Source: Bathynomus jamesi (Eukaryota; Arthropoda; Malacostraca; Isopoda; Cirolanidae). Taken from it: DNA of 64,000 nucleotides. Positions 1-11,535 of this stretch are shown piece by piece. The position numbers and the translations under genes are program-made. The stretch spans positions 62,001 to 126,000 of the forward strand of contig JAJOZX010002712.1 of assembly GCA_023014485.1 (NCBI GenBank), read 5' to 3'. Positions within the stretch are counted from its first letter, which is position 1. Every line of letters begins with the position of its first letter. The notes under the pieces are model-generated. The model saw nothing but the letters and a program-made list of their open reading frames with translations. It made no database searches and had not been told where the DNA came from.

Positions 1-126
1 TAAAGATAACAAAATTTTAGAATCTTGTTAAGTATTAATTTCAACTAGAAGTTTGATACTCTGATAAATATTATACAGGGTGTTCAAGAAGTCTCTCCGC
101 ATGATAATAATTTATTTTCTTGTGCA

Positions 127-2505
127 GAAACTACATTCGGATCTTTTGGGTGAATATGAATCGGAGAAGAAATCTCGCAAGCGTCCAGCTAAAGAAGAAG
201 ATGCCAGCGGCAGCAATGCTGGCCCTGCCAAAATTGCCAAGCAGTCAACACTAAGCATGTTCCACATTTCCAAGCAAAAACCAGGACCACCAATATGCAA
301 GGATATCCTTGAAAAGAAGATTCTCTCGCTTGTGGCTAATGGGCTCCTACCATTGAGCCTAGTTGAACTACATGAATTTAAGGATCTTCTTTCATGTTAG
401 TATAACTCAAATATTTTGCTATTTTTTCCATAGCTAATATCTGATTAAAATAATTAATCATATTATTTGTATGAACATTAGACTATCGCTAGCCTAGCTA
501 AATATTTTGATATTTTTTCCATAGCTAATCTATTGTATTTGTTTTAATTTTTAAATATTTTTTTCAGACGTCAACCCGGCTGTTCAGGTGCCATCTAGAC
601 GCACCCTGGCTAGATCTCTTGCAACAACAACCAGTACAATGAAGGAAGACATACAAGCAAAACTGGCAGCAGTTGACCATGTGTGTGTTACATGCGACAT
701 ATGGTCAACTAATCACCGCAGTTTCATGGGAGTCACTGCGCATTGGGTATGCTATTGATTTAGTGTATTATTTTTATATAATTGATAAATTGACCATTGG
801 TGATAGACTGATAGTCTGATAGACTTATAGTATAATCTTTTCAATTATTCGACATGTGTTCTCATTCATTAATTTGGTGTCTTCATTTTGCTGTGATTCA
901 CAGTAATTTCACACTAATTCAGTCATCTGTCATTGTGTCTGATTCACAGCAAAATGTGGAAGAGTCCATATTCACAGGCTGTGAATATGGACTCTTCCAC
1001 ATTTTGCTCTTATGGGATGGGTCACTGATGTGGTGGTATGGTAGGCGACTCATCGCTGAATTGCCTCCTTTATATCACATAGTTCTTCTCTTCAATGTTT
1101 GGTGGCGCAGTTTAGCTGGTGCGTGTCTAACCAATATTATTAAATTAAGCTTAAAAAAATGTTCATACAAACATTGATTTTATATTCTTACATTACAGAT
1201 CAATGATGACTTGTCGCGAGGATCAGCTGCACTGGCATGCCGAAGATTTCGTGGAACACATAGCTTTGATAAAATTGCTGAAATATTGGACAGGATCAAC
1301 TCGGAGCATGGTTTATCTTATAGAAAAGTTGTATCTACAGTCACCGACAATGCATCGAACATGGTGAAATGCTTTAAAGGGTTCGGTGTTCGTGTTCAGA
1401 ATCGTACTGACGACATTGATGAAGATGATGCAGATGAAGATCTACAGATCTACAGAAGCTAAGGCTAACAAAGACCCTAAGATCCACTCTAAGGCTAGCC
1501 CGAGAGAAAGGAAAGAGTAGGGGGTTAAGAGAAGAGAAGAGACTAAGGGGTTAAGTAAGGAGCAACACCTATCATTCGTGGGTTAACATTCATTCAGAAA
1601 AAGAGGAAAAAGGTCTCACCATCATCATCCGCTGGCCACTGCCGACAAGTCAGAAAAATAGTCGGAGAAAATAAGAGAGGGGTGAAAGATGAAAAGAAGT
1701 AAAATAAGAACGCTTACAAACCACACAGTCTTAACTCACTGTCATACCATGCAAACTACAAACATGCAATGAATTGGAATTTATTTCAGAATATTTGTCT
1801 GTTCTAAAACCAATTGCAGCAGCCCTCAACAAATTACAGGCAGAGAAAGAATGCTACTACAGTTGTCTTCTTCCAACAGTCCTAGTGACTCAAGATGCCC
1901 TCGCAAGATTGGAGCCTATCCAACCAAACGACCTGCGCTTGAGACACTGCATGCCATTACTGGCAGCAGTCGTCTCTGGCTTCAATGCCAGATTTGGTCA
2001 TTTTTTGTCGTTGAGCCCCGAGGTAACTGATGCCGTTTTGGCCTCAGTATCTCATCCGTATTTCAAACTTAGATGGATATCATTGTTGCAAGGGCCTAAT
2101 TTCGGCGATCATGAAGCAATCAAGTCTCAAGTAAAAGACAAGCTGCAAATGGCTGTAAGAAATTGTAATTCTGACAGCAGTGGTAATAGTTCGGTGAACT
2201 CAGACTCATCATCTGAAGACGATTTCTTCAGAACTATGGACGGCTCATTCTCTGCTCCTAACAACAAGGAAGACTTGGAAGTCCTCAATTATTTGCAGGA
2301 CACCAGTAAGGCACTCGACTCTTTAGATAGGTATCCTGCTATAAAGAAGATCTTCAAGAGGTATAACACCACGCTACCTTCCTCTGCACCAGTGGAACGG
2401 TTGTTTTCGTTTGCTGGCATGGTTCATAGCCCCAAACGAAGTCGTCTCTCGGATGGTAACTTTGAACAATTGGTTTTGCTGAAAGCAAATGTTTACAGCG
2501 GTTGA
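127..2505 (+). pseudogene. hAT-superfamily transposase, intron-containing and internally deleted
   Basis: Read as exons 127-395, 568-746, 1199 to about 1460, and 1790-2505, each of the first joins having GT/AG borders and keeping frame (TCA T|AC = Tyr at the first junction; phase 0 at the second). The peptide carries hAT landmarks: CDIWSTNHRSFMG in exon 2, TVTDNASNMVKCF in exon 3, and the C-terminal dimerisation block with LPSSAPVERLFSFAG and KRSRLSDGNFEQL near the stop. The acidic serine-rich segment before the C-terminus is also usual in this group. The centre, which should hold the C-H (AAHTLNL-type) and RWNS motifs, is missing: exon 3 runs into a stop at 1460 and 1463-1789 is a purine-rich non-coding stretch. 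The N-terminus lies at or beyond the window edge. The product would be a nuclear cut-and-paste transposase; this copy is very unlikely to work. No terminal inverted repeats were found. Confidence 0.8.
948..1008. repeat. Perfect 30-bp inverted repeat with 1-nt spacer
   Basis: Arms 948-977 and 979-1008 are exact reverse complements separated by a single G at 978. The palindrome lies inside the second intron (747-1198) of the hAT relic. It could extrude as a cruciform or fold as a hairpin in RNA. Confidence 0.95.
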
Positions 2506-2940
2506 ACATTAAATTAACACTCTTAACTTGCGGTTTTTACCCTTATATTGTCAGTAATTGCGTACTGCAGTAAAACTGTAAAATTAAATTCTATGTAAAA
2601 AATGTTTACTTATATATGCTGACCATTCATTGATATGGGTTATGGACCTGGTAAAATGAGAATTGAGAAAAATAGAACTAAAAACTATATGTAGGTCATT
2701 TAATAGTTTTTTCTTTGCTGATAAGTTATGATAATACTAAGTTTTAAGTTTACCACCTGAAAAACTGAAAGGGGAATCGTCAATCCCCGTGGTTTAGATC
2801 AGGTGACATGGGTAGGATGCGATGCTTGTATTGCCTCAGCCCTCAGGGGAGTATTAGGAGTGATACTTTTCAGGAGTGATTAACAAAATAATTTGTTTTT
2901 GTTTACTCTACAAGAGTACAACTTTTTTCAATTCATATAA
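2506..2940. other. AT-rich stretch without recognisable gene
   Basis: The sequence follows the hAT stop codon. I see no ORF with family signatures and no inverted repeat. It probably holds the 3' untranslated part and lost terminus of the hAT relic. Confidence 0.5.
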
Positions 2941-3062
2941 AAGTGATCTTAAAAAGTGATCTTGAAAAGTGATCTTCAAGATCACGATCTTGATCTGGAT
3001 CTTCAAGATCACATTTTTCTGGTGATCTGATCTTGATCTTCAAGATCACCAAAGTTGGTGAT
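2941..3062. repeat. Clustered GTGATCTT / AAGATCAC palindromic motif array
   Basis: The motif GTGATCTT or its complement AAGATCAC recurs about eight times in 120 bases, in both orientations, giving several overlapping hairpins such as GTGATCTTCAAGATCAC. It directly abuts the retrotransposon tail that starts near 3055. It may be a decayed terminus of a non-autonomous DNA element. Confidence 0.7.
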
Positions 3063-3246
3063 CTTGCCCATCTCTGGGTGCAGAGTGCTGGAGATGGAGT
3101 TGCCGGGACGGAGAAGAAGAGGAAGACCGAAGACGAGATGGAGGGACTGTGTGGTGGCGGACATCAGGGAGAAGGACTTGGAGGAAGACGTGGTATACGA
3201 CAGAGGAGAGTGGAGAAGACGAACCAAAAACAGCGACCCCATGTAA
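3055..3246 (+). pseudogene. C-terminal remnant of an RTE-like non-LTR reverse transcriptase
   Basis: The frame encodes RRRRGRPKTRWRDCVVADI, then REKDLEEDVVYDRGEWRRR and a closing SDP. A basic GRPK.RW.DC segment followed by a helix ending in W and NGDP-like residues is the usual end of RTE-clade and related retrotransposon polyproteins. Everything upstream (endonuclease and RT core) is absent, consistent with 5' truncation during target-primed reverse transcription. There is no poly(A) after the stop; a pogo-type MITE begins about 30 bases downstream. Confidence 0.6.
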
Positions 3247-3275
3247 AGATGGGATAATAAGCTGTGGAAGAAGAA

Positions 3276-3706
3276 TACAGTAAATACTCAATAAGTCGGA
3301 CTATATAGGGCTCTAGCCAGTCCGACTCATTGTGAATTACCTTAATTACACCCCCCCTATTTACCCCAAAAGAGGCATAAGTACTCTCTAACCTTTTAAG
3401 TTTGATTAGTGAGAGTCTAATACAATGTTCAAAATAAACAAAATAAACATTAAAAAACAATAAAACTTTGTTTCACTTACCGTTGCTGGAATTATTTTGA
3501 GCGTGAAACAAAAAATTTTATCGTTTACCTTTTCATACAATACAGTATTAAAAAAACACTTCACTTAGTAAAAGAAACAAAATAATAATGGGACTTAACA
3601 TAGGAAATAAAACACTTCTCTCAGTAAAATAAACAAAAGAATAATAGCACTTGACAGAGGATGAGTCGACTCATCCAGAATTCCAACTCATCAAGTATTT
3701 ACTGTA
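3276..3706. mobile_element. Non-autonomous pogo/Tigger-type MITE
   Basis: The ends read TACAGTAAATACTCAATAAG and, on the other strand, TACAGTAAATACTTGATGAG. This gives inverted repeats of about 20 bp with few mismatches and TA at both borders, the target used by Tc1/mariner/pogo elements; CAGTA is a typical pogo start. The 430-bp interior has no coding potential and contains the palindrome GGATGAGTCGACTCATCC near the right end. Confidence 0.7.
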
Positions 3707-4422
3707 CTTTGCTTTTCAAATTCAAAGCATCTTCAAGATATAAGACTTTACTAAGTTGTTAAAAATCAACAAATATATGCAAACCATATAATTTGTTTAT
3801 TTATGTGGTAGTGACATCTTATTAATTGTAGCATGCACTGTAAATCTGAAACCTCATTTTATAAAGCTTTTATACAACTTTTGAGGTATTTCTGAGTATA
3901 AACTGCACACTATCTAACTTTTTCATGCTAGCCTATTGTGAAAAAGGGATACTGCAAGATAATGATTAAATAGATTTCATACACAACTCTCTACCAACTT
4001 TTTCACACAGAGAAGCTAGACAATAATATATAGTGCCCCTCACTACTGTGGTGGAGAATAACTACAAGAACTAGACAGATAAGTATCATAATGGCTTACT
4101 TTAGCAAAGGTGTAACTCAAGCAAAACAACACATTTACCCTAACATTGAGTTCATCATTAGTGAATCTGTTTCTTCTCTACCAGAAAGAACTATCATCCA
4201 TTCATCTTTGATCCAATCACTCTGAATATCATTTCCTTTTTATCACGTTCAATAGGTATTTCAAATATAAATTTACTCCTACATTTAAGAAAAAGCTTCA
4301 ATAGATTATAAGGCAGTTAAAAATGAGTTCATCAATTTAATGCTTTCATAAATGTATTAATAAATAAAATACCAACCTTACTTACTATATAAGAAAAACA
4401 ATTTTTCATAACTATTTCTTAC
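3707..4422. other. AT-rich non-coding stretch
   Basis: No ORF with family signatures, no clear inverted repeats and no RNA gene. If the exon at 4423-4584 is real, this would be intron sequence on the minus strand. Confidence 0.4.
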
Positions 4423-4584
4423 CTCCCACTCATCACAGTTATTTCCATGGCCAGTTGTATCTGCTGTGAAATAATTTGCTTCATAGAAATCAACTTCTTC
4501 TTTAATATCAACTTCATCTTTAATGTTCCAATAAATTTCTTTCAGATCATACTCACTTTCATCTTTTTTCAGTTTGAAACTCAT
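4423..4584 (-). CDS. Possible host protein-coding first exon
   Basis: On the minus strand an ATG at 4584 opens 54 codons ending in GATGAGTGGGAG, followed at once by the canonical splice donor GTAAGAAAT (4422 downward). The peptide is acidic and contains DEVDIKEEVDFYE, resembling the IKEE-type N-terminal segments of some arthropod zinc-finger proteins, but no complete domain is visible. It has no resemblance to any of the TE proteins here and lies between MITEs rather than inside one. Without the downstream exons, which must lie left of 4423, the product cannot be named. It could also be a chance ORF in AT-rich DNA. Confidence 0.35.
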
Positions 4585-5067
4585 GACATCAAATGAATGA
4601 TAGAAAAAATTTCCTTAACAAGTCTCTCTCTCTCTTTAGTTAACAGTTCATTATACTGATGGACATGAAATATTCTCCTGAAAATAATAAAACACTCCCT
4701 ATATACAGTGAATGTTGTAATCCTTGGGGCCTTGGCCTATACTGATAAAATCATGATAGATTTTACTGAGAACAAAATTTTCAAATTAGAAAGCTCTTAT
4801 TTTGCTTTCATAGTTTCTTTCAAAGAAGTACTGTATACCTGAACTAATTTAGGAAGGTTTTTAACACATGAAGACAAAGTTCTGTGCAAAGCTAACAGCA
4901 CCAAATCTATTATAAAAATAAAAATTGGATTTACAACATTAAGCCAGAAAAAGAGGCTATTTCATGTTATAACCAATAAACCTAACCTACATATGTCTAC
5001 AGTTTATTCTTTAAAGCCAATAGCCAATTATCCTCATTATCCAAGGATAATAGTAACTAATTACAAA
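4585..5067. other. AT-rich non-coding stretch
   Basis: It holds a short CT run near 4621-4637 and nothing else I recognise. It would be promoter/5' UTR territory if the minus-strand exon is genuine. Confidence 0.4.
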
Positions 5068-5440
5068 TATAGTGAACCCTCCCTAATCCAAATTAATTGG
5101 TGGGGAAGGGTCATTTGGATTAGTGCAAACTACAGATTATCAGGGGGAAAAAATAGAACATGGCCTAACACATGTAAATAAACTAAACTAAACCCATGTA
5201 ATAAGAAATAATGCATTAAAATAACCTGTAAAACAATAATAAAGTTGATTAATAGAATTAAAAATAATAGCTTATTATTTAAATAAGTGCTTACCTTTAA
5301 ATCCAAAGGGCTCCTGACTCCTGAAGGTAGACCAATATTTATTGCATAAAGCACCAACACTGAGTCACCAGCTGCCCACATACCCTTCAGATTAAGCGAC
5401 ATTCAGATTAACTGTTTTTGATTAGTGAGGGTTCACTATA
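5068..5440. mobile_element. Non-autonomous pogo-like MITE with TATAGTGAACCCTC ends
   Basis: The left end TATAGTGAACCCTCCCTAAT and the complement of the right end, TATAGTGAACCCTCACTAAT, match at 19 of 20 positions, with TA at both borders. The 373-bp interior is AT-rich and non-coding. Subterminal sequence (GGATTAGTGC, CAGATTAAGCG) repeats the same inverted theme. Confidence 0.75.
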
Positions 5441-5453
5441 ATGTTAAACAATC

Positions 5454-5747
5454 TACAGGATGAGTCATAAGTCCAGAAACATAGGAAACTTTTATTGCAA
5501 AAAGACACATGTTACAAGTAATGTGCTCTATATGTTCTCCTTTTACTTCCAGACATTTCTGGACTCTTTCTAAGACATCAGGCTGGATTGCAGCACAGGC
5601 TTCTCTAATGCGCTGTGTCCCAGATCTTCAGACCATACATAATGGCTTTGAGGTGTCCCCAGAAGTAAAAATCCAGCAGTGTCAGGAAATTATTGTCATA
5701 ACAATTTCCAATTATTTCCTGTTTCTAGAGTTTTGACTCACCCTGTA
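5454..5747 (-). mobile_element. Deleted mariner with transposase C-terminal remnant
   Basis: The ends TACAGGATGAGTCATAAGTC and, complemented, TACAGGGTGAGTCAAAACTC form mariner-like inverted repeats with TA. On the minus strand one frame reads LDFYFWGHLKAIMYGLKIWD and, after a frame change, RIREACAAIQPDVLERVQKC then KGEHIEH. That is the normal C-terminus of a mariner transposase (third catalytic Asp in LDF, HIEH near the stop). The N-terminal DNA-binding half and most of the catalytic domain are deleted. The element starts only 13 bases after the preceding MITE. Confidence 0.75.
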
Positions 5748-6035
5748 TATCCAATTATCCTAATGAGTGACTAAAATGACAGAATTAGGTTAAATGCAAG
5801 TGAAAGGTACTCAGGCAGGCATTGTAAGTTGGAGCAATAATTAAAAACTCTGGTGTCTAATCCTAACCTAGCTAAATTGCTGTTCAACAAAGTTTTCCTC
5901 CTTTTGATAAATGTGGTTGATTCTTGTGCGATTTTTTTACACAGATTACAAAAATTAAAACATATTTTCCGTTACTCTCAGTTTTTGAGGGATTTGCAAT
6001 TTAAAACTCTGAGATCAAGATAGCATTCCTCAGTT
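5748..6035. other. Non-coding spacer
   Basis: AT-rich, with no recognised feature. The 7-bp TSD of the next element, CTCAGTT, sits at 6029-6035. Confidence 0.5.
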
Positions 6036-7065
6036 CAGAGATGGGAAACTGATAAATTTTTAAGTCCAGTTTTCAATTTCAGTTTAAGTTTGCAAAAATA
6101 TCAATTTCAGTTTAAGTTTTTAAGTTTTTTTTATTTGAGTTTATTTTTCAATTCAAGTTTTATATTTTTCAGTTCAATTTAATTTAAATTTTGATTCCAG
6201 TTTTTTTTTCAGATTTCTTAAGAATTTCTTTGTACTATTTATATTATTTTTTGGGGGGTATGGTACCCTACTGACAAATTCAGATTTAATTTTATATTTG
6301 TATTTGCATTCTATTTCTGTTTTTCAGAGAGAGAATTTGCTTTAGTAACTATCTTTACTTTCGTATGATTAAACATGTAAGCATCGCCAACTGAATCAGC
6401 ATGAAACACTCATCTTTTTTTTTTTTTACTTATTCACTCCATTTCTTTCACAAAGTTTTATTTAACTAAAAACTTTCAATTCAGAATGTCTTATTAATTC
6501 ATACACTTTTTAAATTTTAAAGCACACGACACGTATAAAATATATAAATAATAGTATTAGAAAGGGGAATAAAACAATTAAATGAACCTCTGTTTATTAT
6601 ATACAAAATACAAATACCTTTTAAAAATCACATGTTAAAATTAGAGTAAACAATTAAAATATTGTCAATGTTTTTGGGCAACAAATTATTTCTTTTAAGA
6701 CTTAAAGTCAATCTGAAGAGAGAAAAAAGTCATTCCACACTAATGGAACTAAAAGCCATTCCACATTGAATTAAAGGATAAATGCATATTTTAAATCCAT
6801 ACAAATGTTATCGCAAAAAAAGGAAACTAATTCATGTTATTTATAATTTTTTGCAACCCAAATGCTCCTCAAAACTGAAACACAAAACTGTTATTTTTAA
6901 TCTATTCAAATTCAGATTTCAGTTTTTGATTGTTTTTCAATTTCAGTTTGAATTTCAATTTTAGTTGTCAATTTTTTTCAGCGAGTTTTTTTTTATTTCA
7001 GTTCATAAAATAATATCAGTTTTATCAGTTTATCGATTCCAGTTCGATTCAGTTTCCCATCCCAG
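6036..7065. mobile_element. 1.03-kb non-autonomous hAT-type element
   Basis: The left end is CAGAGATGGGAAACTG; the right end complemented is CTGGGATGGGAAACTG. Both are flanked by CTCAGTT (6029-6035 and 7066-7072), close to the 8-bp TSD of hAT elements. Subterminal regions are dense in TCAGTTTAAGTTT/TTCAGTTTGAATTTC repeats in inverted arrangement (6040-6200 and 6900-7060), giving T-rich arms. The interior has no transposase. Confidence 0.7.
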
Positions 7066-7171
7066 CTCAGTTTGCATCATAATAGGAGATTTATTGTTAG
7101 TCATTTATTTTGTATAAAATCTTTATATTATGTATATTATTATTTATATTTACATGTTTATATAAAACATG

Positions 7172-7290
7172 TACAGGGTGAGTCAAAAGTCTGGAAACAT
7201 AGTATAGGAACTTTTTCAATGCAAATATACATATATATTTGTATTGAAAAGCATAATTCCTATGTTTCTAGACTTTTGACTCACCCTGTA
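7172..7290. mobile_element. 119-bp mariner-derived hairpin MITE
   Basis: The ends TACAGGGTGAGTCAAAAGTC are exact inverted repeats. The inner halves also pair, so nearly the whole element is a hairpin with a TATATA loop. The termini match those of the deleted mariner at 5454-5747, so the two are related. Confidence 0.85.
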
Positions 7291-7604
7291 CATATTTAAG
7301 TATTCTGCATATATATATATCTCACTGTGTCTCAGACATTTCTGGGTGGAGCAAATCTGACTATGGGGCAATTCCATGACAGATCAACCAACAAAAATGA
7401 AAATTAACACTATCACCTCTTCGATTTTGCTGTAATTTGGTCCAGTGGTTGGTTTTGGGTAAATAATGAAAATTTTCAAATATTAGCTCAATCCAACCAA
7501 TAGGTCATGAGTTATGGCCAAGGTCATTTTGAGGTCATCAGTCAACCTCACTATATTCAAATTGCCATAGCTGACCTCCTATTGGTCCTGGACCTATATA
7601 TATA
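7291..7604. other. AT-rich spacer ending in (TA)n
   Basis: No gene seen. The stretch ends in a TATATATATA run at about 7590-7604, which borders the retrotransposon tail. Confidence 0.5.
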
Positions 7605-7970
7605 TTTTTTATTTTTTTTTGTTTCAAAGAATGACCGCTCATGGCCACCAAAAGAAAGGTGGATAGCAGAGCGAACACAGAACGAAGAGTATGGAACAAC
7701 TAATGGAAATGAACAATAGACGGGGGGAGGAGGAGGAGGAGGAGGTGGGGGAAAAGCAAAAAGATCATAGCGGGGTCACAGCCGGTAAAGAAGTCGGGAG
7801 CGAAAGAGGAAGGAGAACAACCCGGTTATCGAAAAGTAGGGACCTTCAGACAGAAGAGCGCCAAGCCTACCACAAAGCCCGACACTCTCCAAAAAGGGAA
7901 AATACTCTGCGCACGCAGCGCAGAGTAAAGCGGACACTCCACCAAGAGGTGGGCAACTGTAAGTAGGACG

Positions 7971-10900
7971 TCACAATTGGGACAGGGGCACCCGATCCCC
8001 GGCCATCAAATAGCCATGGGTCAGGTGGGTGTGGCCAATACGGAGGCGAGCCAGAGCCACCTCCTTATGGCGCGACCGATGGAAGGAAGAGGCCCAACAT
8101 CCCAACTTGGGTTTAATCTTGCAAAGTTTGTTATCCGTAGCGCCATCCCAGCGACTCTGCCACCGGGAGCGCAAAAACCTACGGAAGCCAGGGATATAAT
8201 CAGAAAAAGGGAGGGACACAGGTGAAACCTGCAGTCGGCACGCGGAACGGGCAGCTCGATCGGCAGCCTCATTTCCAGCCACGTTAACATGTGCTGGGAC
8301 CCAGCAAAATACCACCTCCTTGCCACCGAAAGCGACAAGTAGATGGTACAGTAGCTGGATTCGTCGGACCAGCGGGTGGACAGAGTCAAAACACTCCAGG
8401 CCATCCAGGGCACTGCGGGAATCCGAATGGATGACGAACGACCCATCCGGATGCTCCCGCACCACCTCCAGAGCGCTCAGAATGGCATAGAGCTCCGCCG
8501 TAAAAACGGAAGCCTCATCAGGGAGACGGGTACATCGGGGAGCAAGGACAGACGACTGGGGAACAGCCGCGGATCCAACGCCCCCCGACGACCTCGAGCC
8601 ATCCGTGAAGATCGCAACACATGCAGAGTGACACGCCGCATGCTGAAGGAACAGAGACCGAAGCAAGGCAGAGTCCGACTCGGTCCTGCGAACGGGGCGC
8701 AACGCCCTACAGCACGCAACAGGGGTGCTCTCCCAAGGTGCAACACCACTGAAAGAGACCGGTATAACGGATGGAGGGGGAGTGCCCATACCATCGAGGA
8801 GGGAGGTCACCGTGTCGGTGAAATACCAACCCCCATCCCGGCAGAACGCCCTCTCAACCACCTGGAACAGAGGAGAGGTGGGAAGACGGAGGATCCGGAG
8901 ATAGTGTTTAGCAATGAGGAACGACCTCCGATCCTCCAAGGGAGGGATGTCGCACTCAACCTGCAGACTATCAACCGGAGAGGAGCGGAAGGCGCCAGAT
9001 GACATGCGCAGTCCTCTAGAGAGGACCGGATCCAGTATCCGAAGGGCCGTGCGGGAGGCGGAGCCATACACCACACTCCCATAGTCTAATTTGGACTGTA
9101 CCAGGGACACGTACAAACGGAGGAGCGTCCGCCTATCCGCGCCCCATGTAGTATGCGACAGATGCCCCAGCAAATCCAGGGTACGTCTCGCGGACTCGCG
9201 CAGCCGGCGAAGGTGGGGAACCCAGCTCAAACGGCTGTCGAAAACCATACCCAAGAAGAGTACTGATGGAACGAGGGCCAGAGGCTGACCCCCGAGTGTA
9301 AGGTTAAAGGCCGGGATGGCGCCGGATCCCCGTCTCCTCGACGGAAGGAAGGCCACACACGAAGTCTTCGGGAAGACAACGTAAGGCCCACCGACGACGC
9401 CCAGCGTTCAACCCGATTGACCGCGAGTTGGACTTGCCTCTCCACGAGGGGGGGACTCGTCCCCGCGGCATAGACAGCCAGATCATCTGCGTAGATGGAA
9501 CAGCGCACCGAGGGCGGAAGAGCTCCCGGTAGCGCAGACATAACTAGGTTGAAGCAGGAGACGCTTAACACACACCCCTGGGGCACCCCCTCCTCCTGAA
9601 CATACAGGGCAGATAGGGCCGCCCCATTACGGACGCGGAAAGTGCGACGGCAGAGGAAGTTGCGAAGAAACGTGGGCAAAAAGCCCACAAAACCAAGAGA
9701 CTTCAAACGGTCCATGACAACTCCCCGACGGGTCGTGTCATAGGCCTTTTGGACGTCAAAAAAGACGGCCAGAACAAGATTCCGGCGGGAAAATGCCTCC
9801 CGTACATCATGGCCAAGGAGGAGAAGGGGGTCCAGAGTACCCCGAAATCGACGAAAACCATACTGGGTCGGGGGGCATAACCCAAGCGACTCCAGTGTAA
9901 AGGAAAGTCGGACGGCCACCATCTTTTCGAGGAGCTTGCATAAGCAGCTCGTCAAAGCAATAGGCCGATAGCTCGCCACCTCCGCCGGATCCTTCCCCGG
10001 CTTAGGTATCGGGACCACAATCGCCTCCCTCCAACGGGAAGGGAACGACCCCTCAACCCACATCCGGTTGAAAAGATCCAGCAAGAAGTGCAGGGCCATC
10101 GGGTGCAGATTCCAAAGAAAGTCATACGGAATGTCATCAGGGCCAGGGCGGAAGAACGACGGGTTGCCAAGGCAGCCCGAAGTTCCCGCATCGGAAAGAG
10201 ATGGTTATAGGGCTCGTTCCCAGGGGGCGGGAACGTGACCTCCGATAAAGGGCGATCCGCAGCTGAAGGCGAACGGGAAACCGCAGCAAAAGCACCGGCC
10301 AGCCGATCAGCCACAGCAGCAGGATCCGAAAGGAAGCCGTCCCCGTCCCGAAGGACAGGGCGACTAGCAGGGACTGGCCTCCCCTCGATACTACGTACCT
10401 TCCGCCACACAGCAGCAGAAGGGGTAGATGAGGAGATGCCGGACACAAAAGCACGCCAAGAGGCCCGACGGGCCAACTTGAGAGTCCGGCGGGCGAAAGC
10501 CTTCGCCCGCCGCATCTCAATCAAGTGGCCCGCGCGCCGGGTGCGGTGGAAGCGGCGCGTTGCCCTCTTCCTCTCGCACACCGCCTGGTGACATGCTGGA
10601 GTCCACCACGGGACGCTACGAGTCCGCGGGTTACCGGAAGATCGAGGAATACAGTCCTCCGCGACGCCCATCACCACCCGCTCGAAGAACTCCAAGCTCT
10701 CATCCACAGAGCCAAAGCTCAATACCGAACGGACAATGACGGAACGAGCTCTGAAAGATGGCCAGTCAGCCCGCGCAAGGCACCACCTCGGTCGAGACGA
10801 AACGCCCGGCTGCGGACCGACCGGCTCAAGACAGACTGGGTAATGATCACTGCCATAAGAGTCCCCCAACACCTTCCACGAAAAATCGAGTAAGGCATCG

Positions 10901-11535
10901 AGGGACACCAAGGAGAGATCAATACAGGTAAATGAACCCGTGGGTTCGTGGAAGTAAGTAGGTTCACCGGAATTGAGACACGCAAAGGAAAGTTCCTCCA
11001 TTAAGGAGAGTAAAATACCAGCAACATTAGTCGACCGAACATCTCCCCAAGCCGGGTCGCGACTGTTAAAGTCCCCGAGGAGGAGAAACGGTCGGGGTAG
11101 TTGCAGCACCAACTCGCGAACCGCGTCGCGAGAAGGAGGGTCATGAGGAGGAATATAAACCGAGCAGGCAGTGTACTGGCGATCTAAAAAGAGCCGCACA
11201 GCCACAGCCTGCAAGGAAGTGCGAAGAGGCACACCACGCGATGGTAACGAATGATGCACGTAAATCGCCGCACCCCGCCGGCGTGTGCGCTCATCCGGGG
11301 TGCAAGGGAAACCAACATAGCCAGAGAGACGAGGGAGTCCCCGCGCAGCCAGGATAGTCTCCTGGAGACAAACACAGGAAGGCCGCTCGCTCTCCAGCAG
11401 GGAGGCAAGGTTCTCCCAGTTAGCTAAAAGCCCCCTACAGTTCCAATGCAAGATGGAACTGTAAGGGGAAGCGGCATTATAAGAGGCAGAGAAAACAGCG
11501 AAATAGCCACGGACCAAGCTGAGCAGCAAACTCAA
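7971..11535 (-). pseudogene. Retrotransposon ORF2: AP-type endonuclease, reverse transcriptase, RNase H
   Basis: Three overlapping frames together cover one polyprotein. 11535 to about 10150 encodes an exonuclease-endonuclease-phosphatase domain: ILHWNCRGL, CLQETIL, LLLGDFNSRDP and GSDHYPV supply the expected Asn, Glu, Asp/Asn and Ser-Asp-His residues. About 10150-9385 encodes the RT: PIPKPGKDPAEVASYRPIAL, FFDVQKAYD, GVPQGCVLS and the catalytic YADD. About 9385-7971 encodes the thumb and an RNase H domain: FTDGSRSSGGVG (first Asp), ELYAI (Glu), HSDSRSAL (Asp) and WVPAHVNVAGNEAAD (His and last Asp). Frame changes fall near 10135-10165 and 9378-9386. The first codon of ORF2 is not an ATG near 11535, so it may be read by reinitiation after ORF1. 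Catalytic residues are intact, so decay is recent. Confidence 0.85.

Noticed and set aside
854..1177. 107-codon ORF in the hAT intron
   Set aside because: It spans the 30-bp palindrome and the intron 3' end; no family similarity.
2755..2880. GC-richer patch considered as a tRNA or other small RNA gene
   Set aside because: I could not draw a cloverleaf, and no A/B boxes with proper spacing are present.
8376..9002. 208-codon plus-strand ORF and other plus-strand ORFs between 7977 and 13826
   Set aside because: GC-rich shadow frames opposite the retrotransposon ORFs, which carry clear EN, RT, RNase H and zinc-knuckle motifs on the minus strand.
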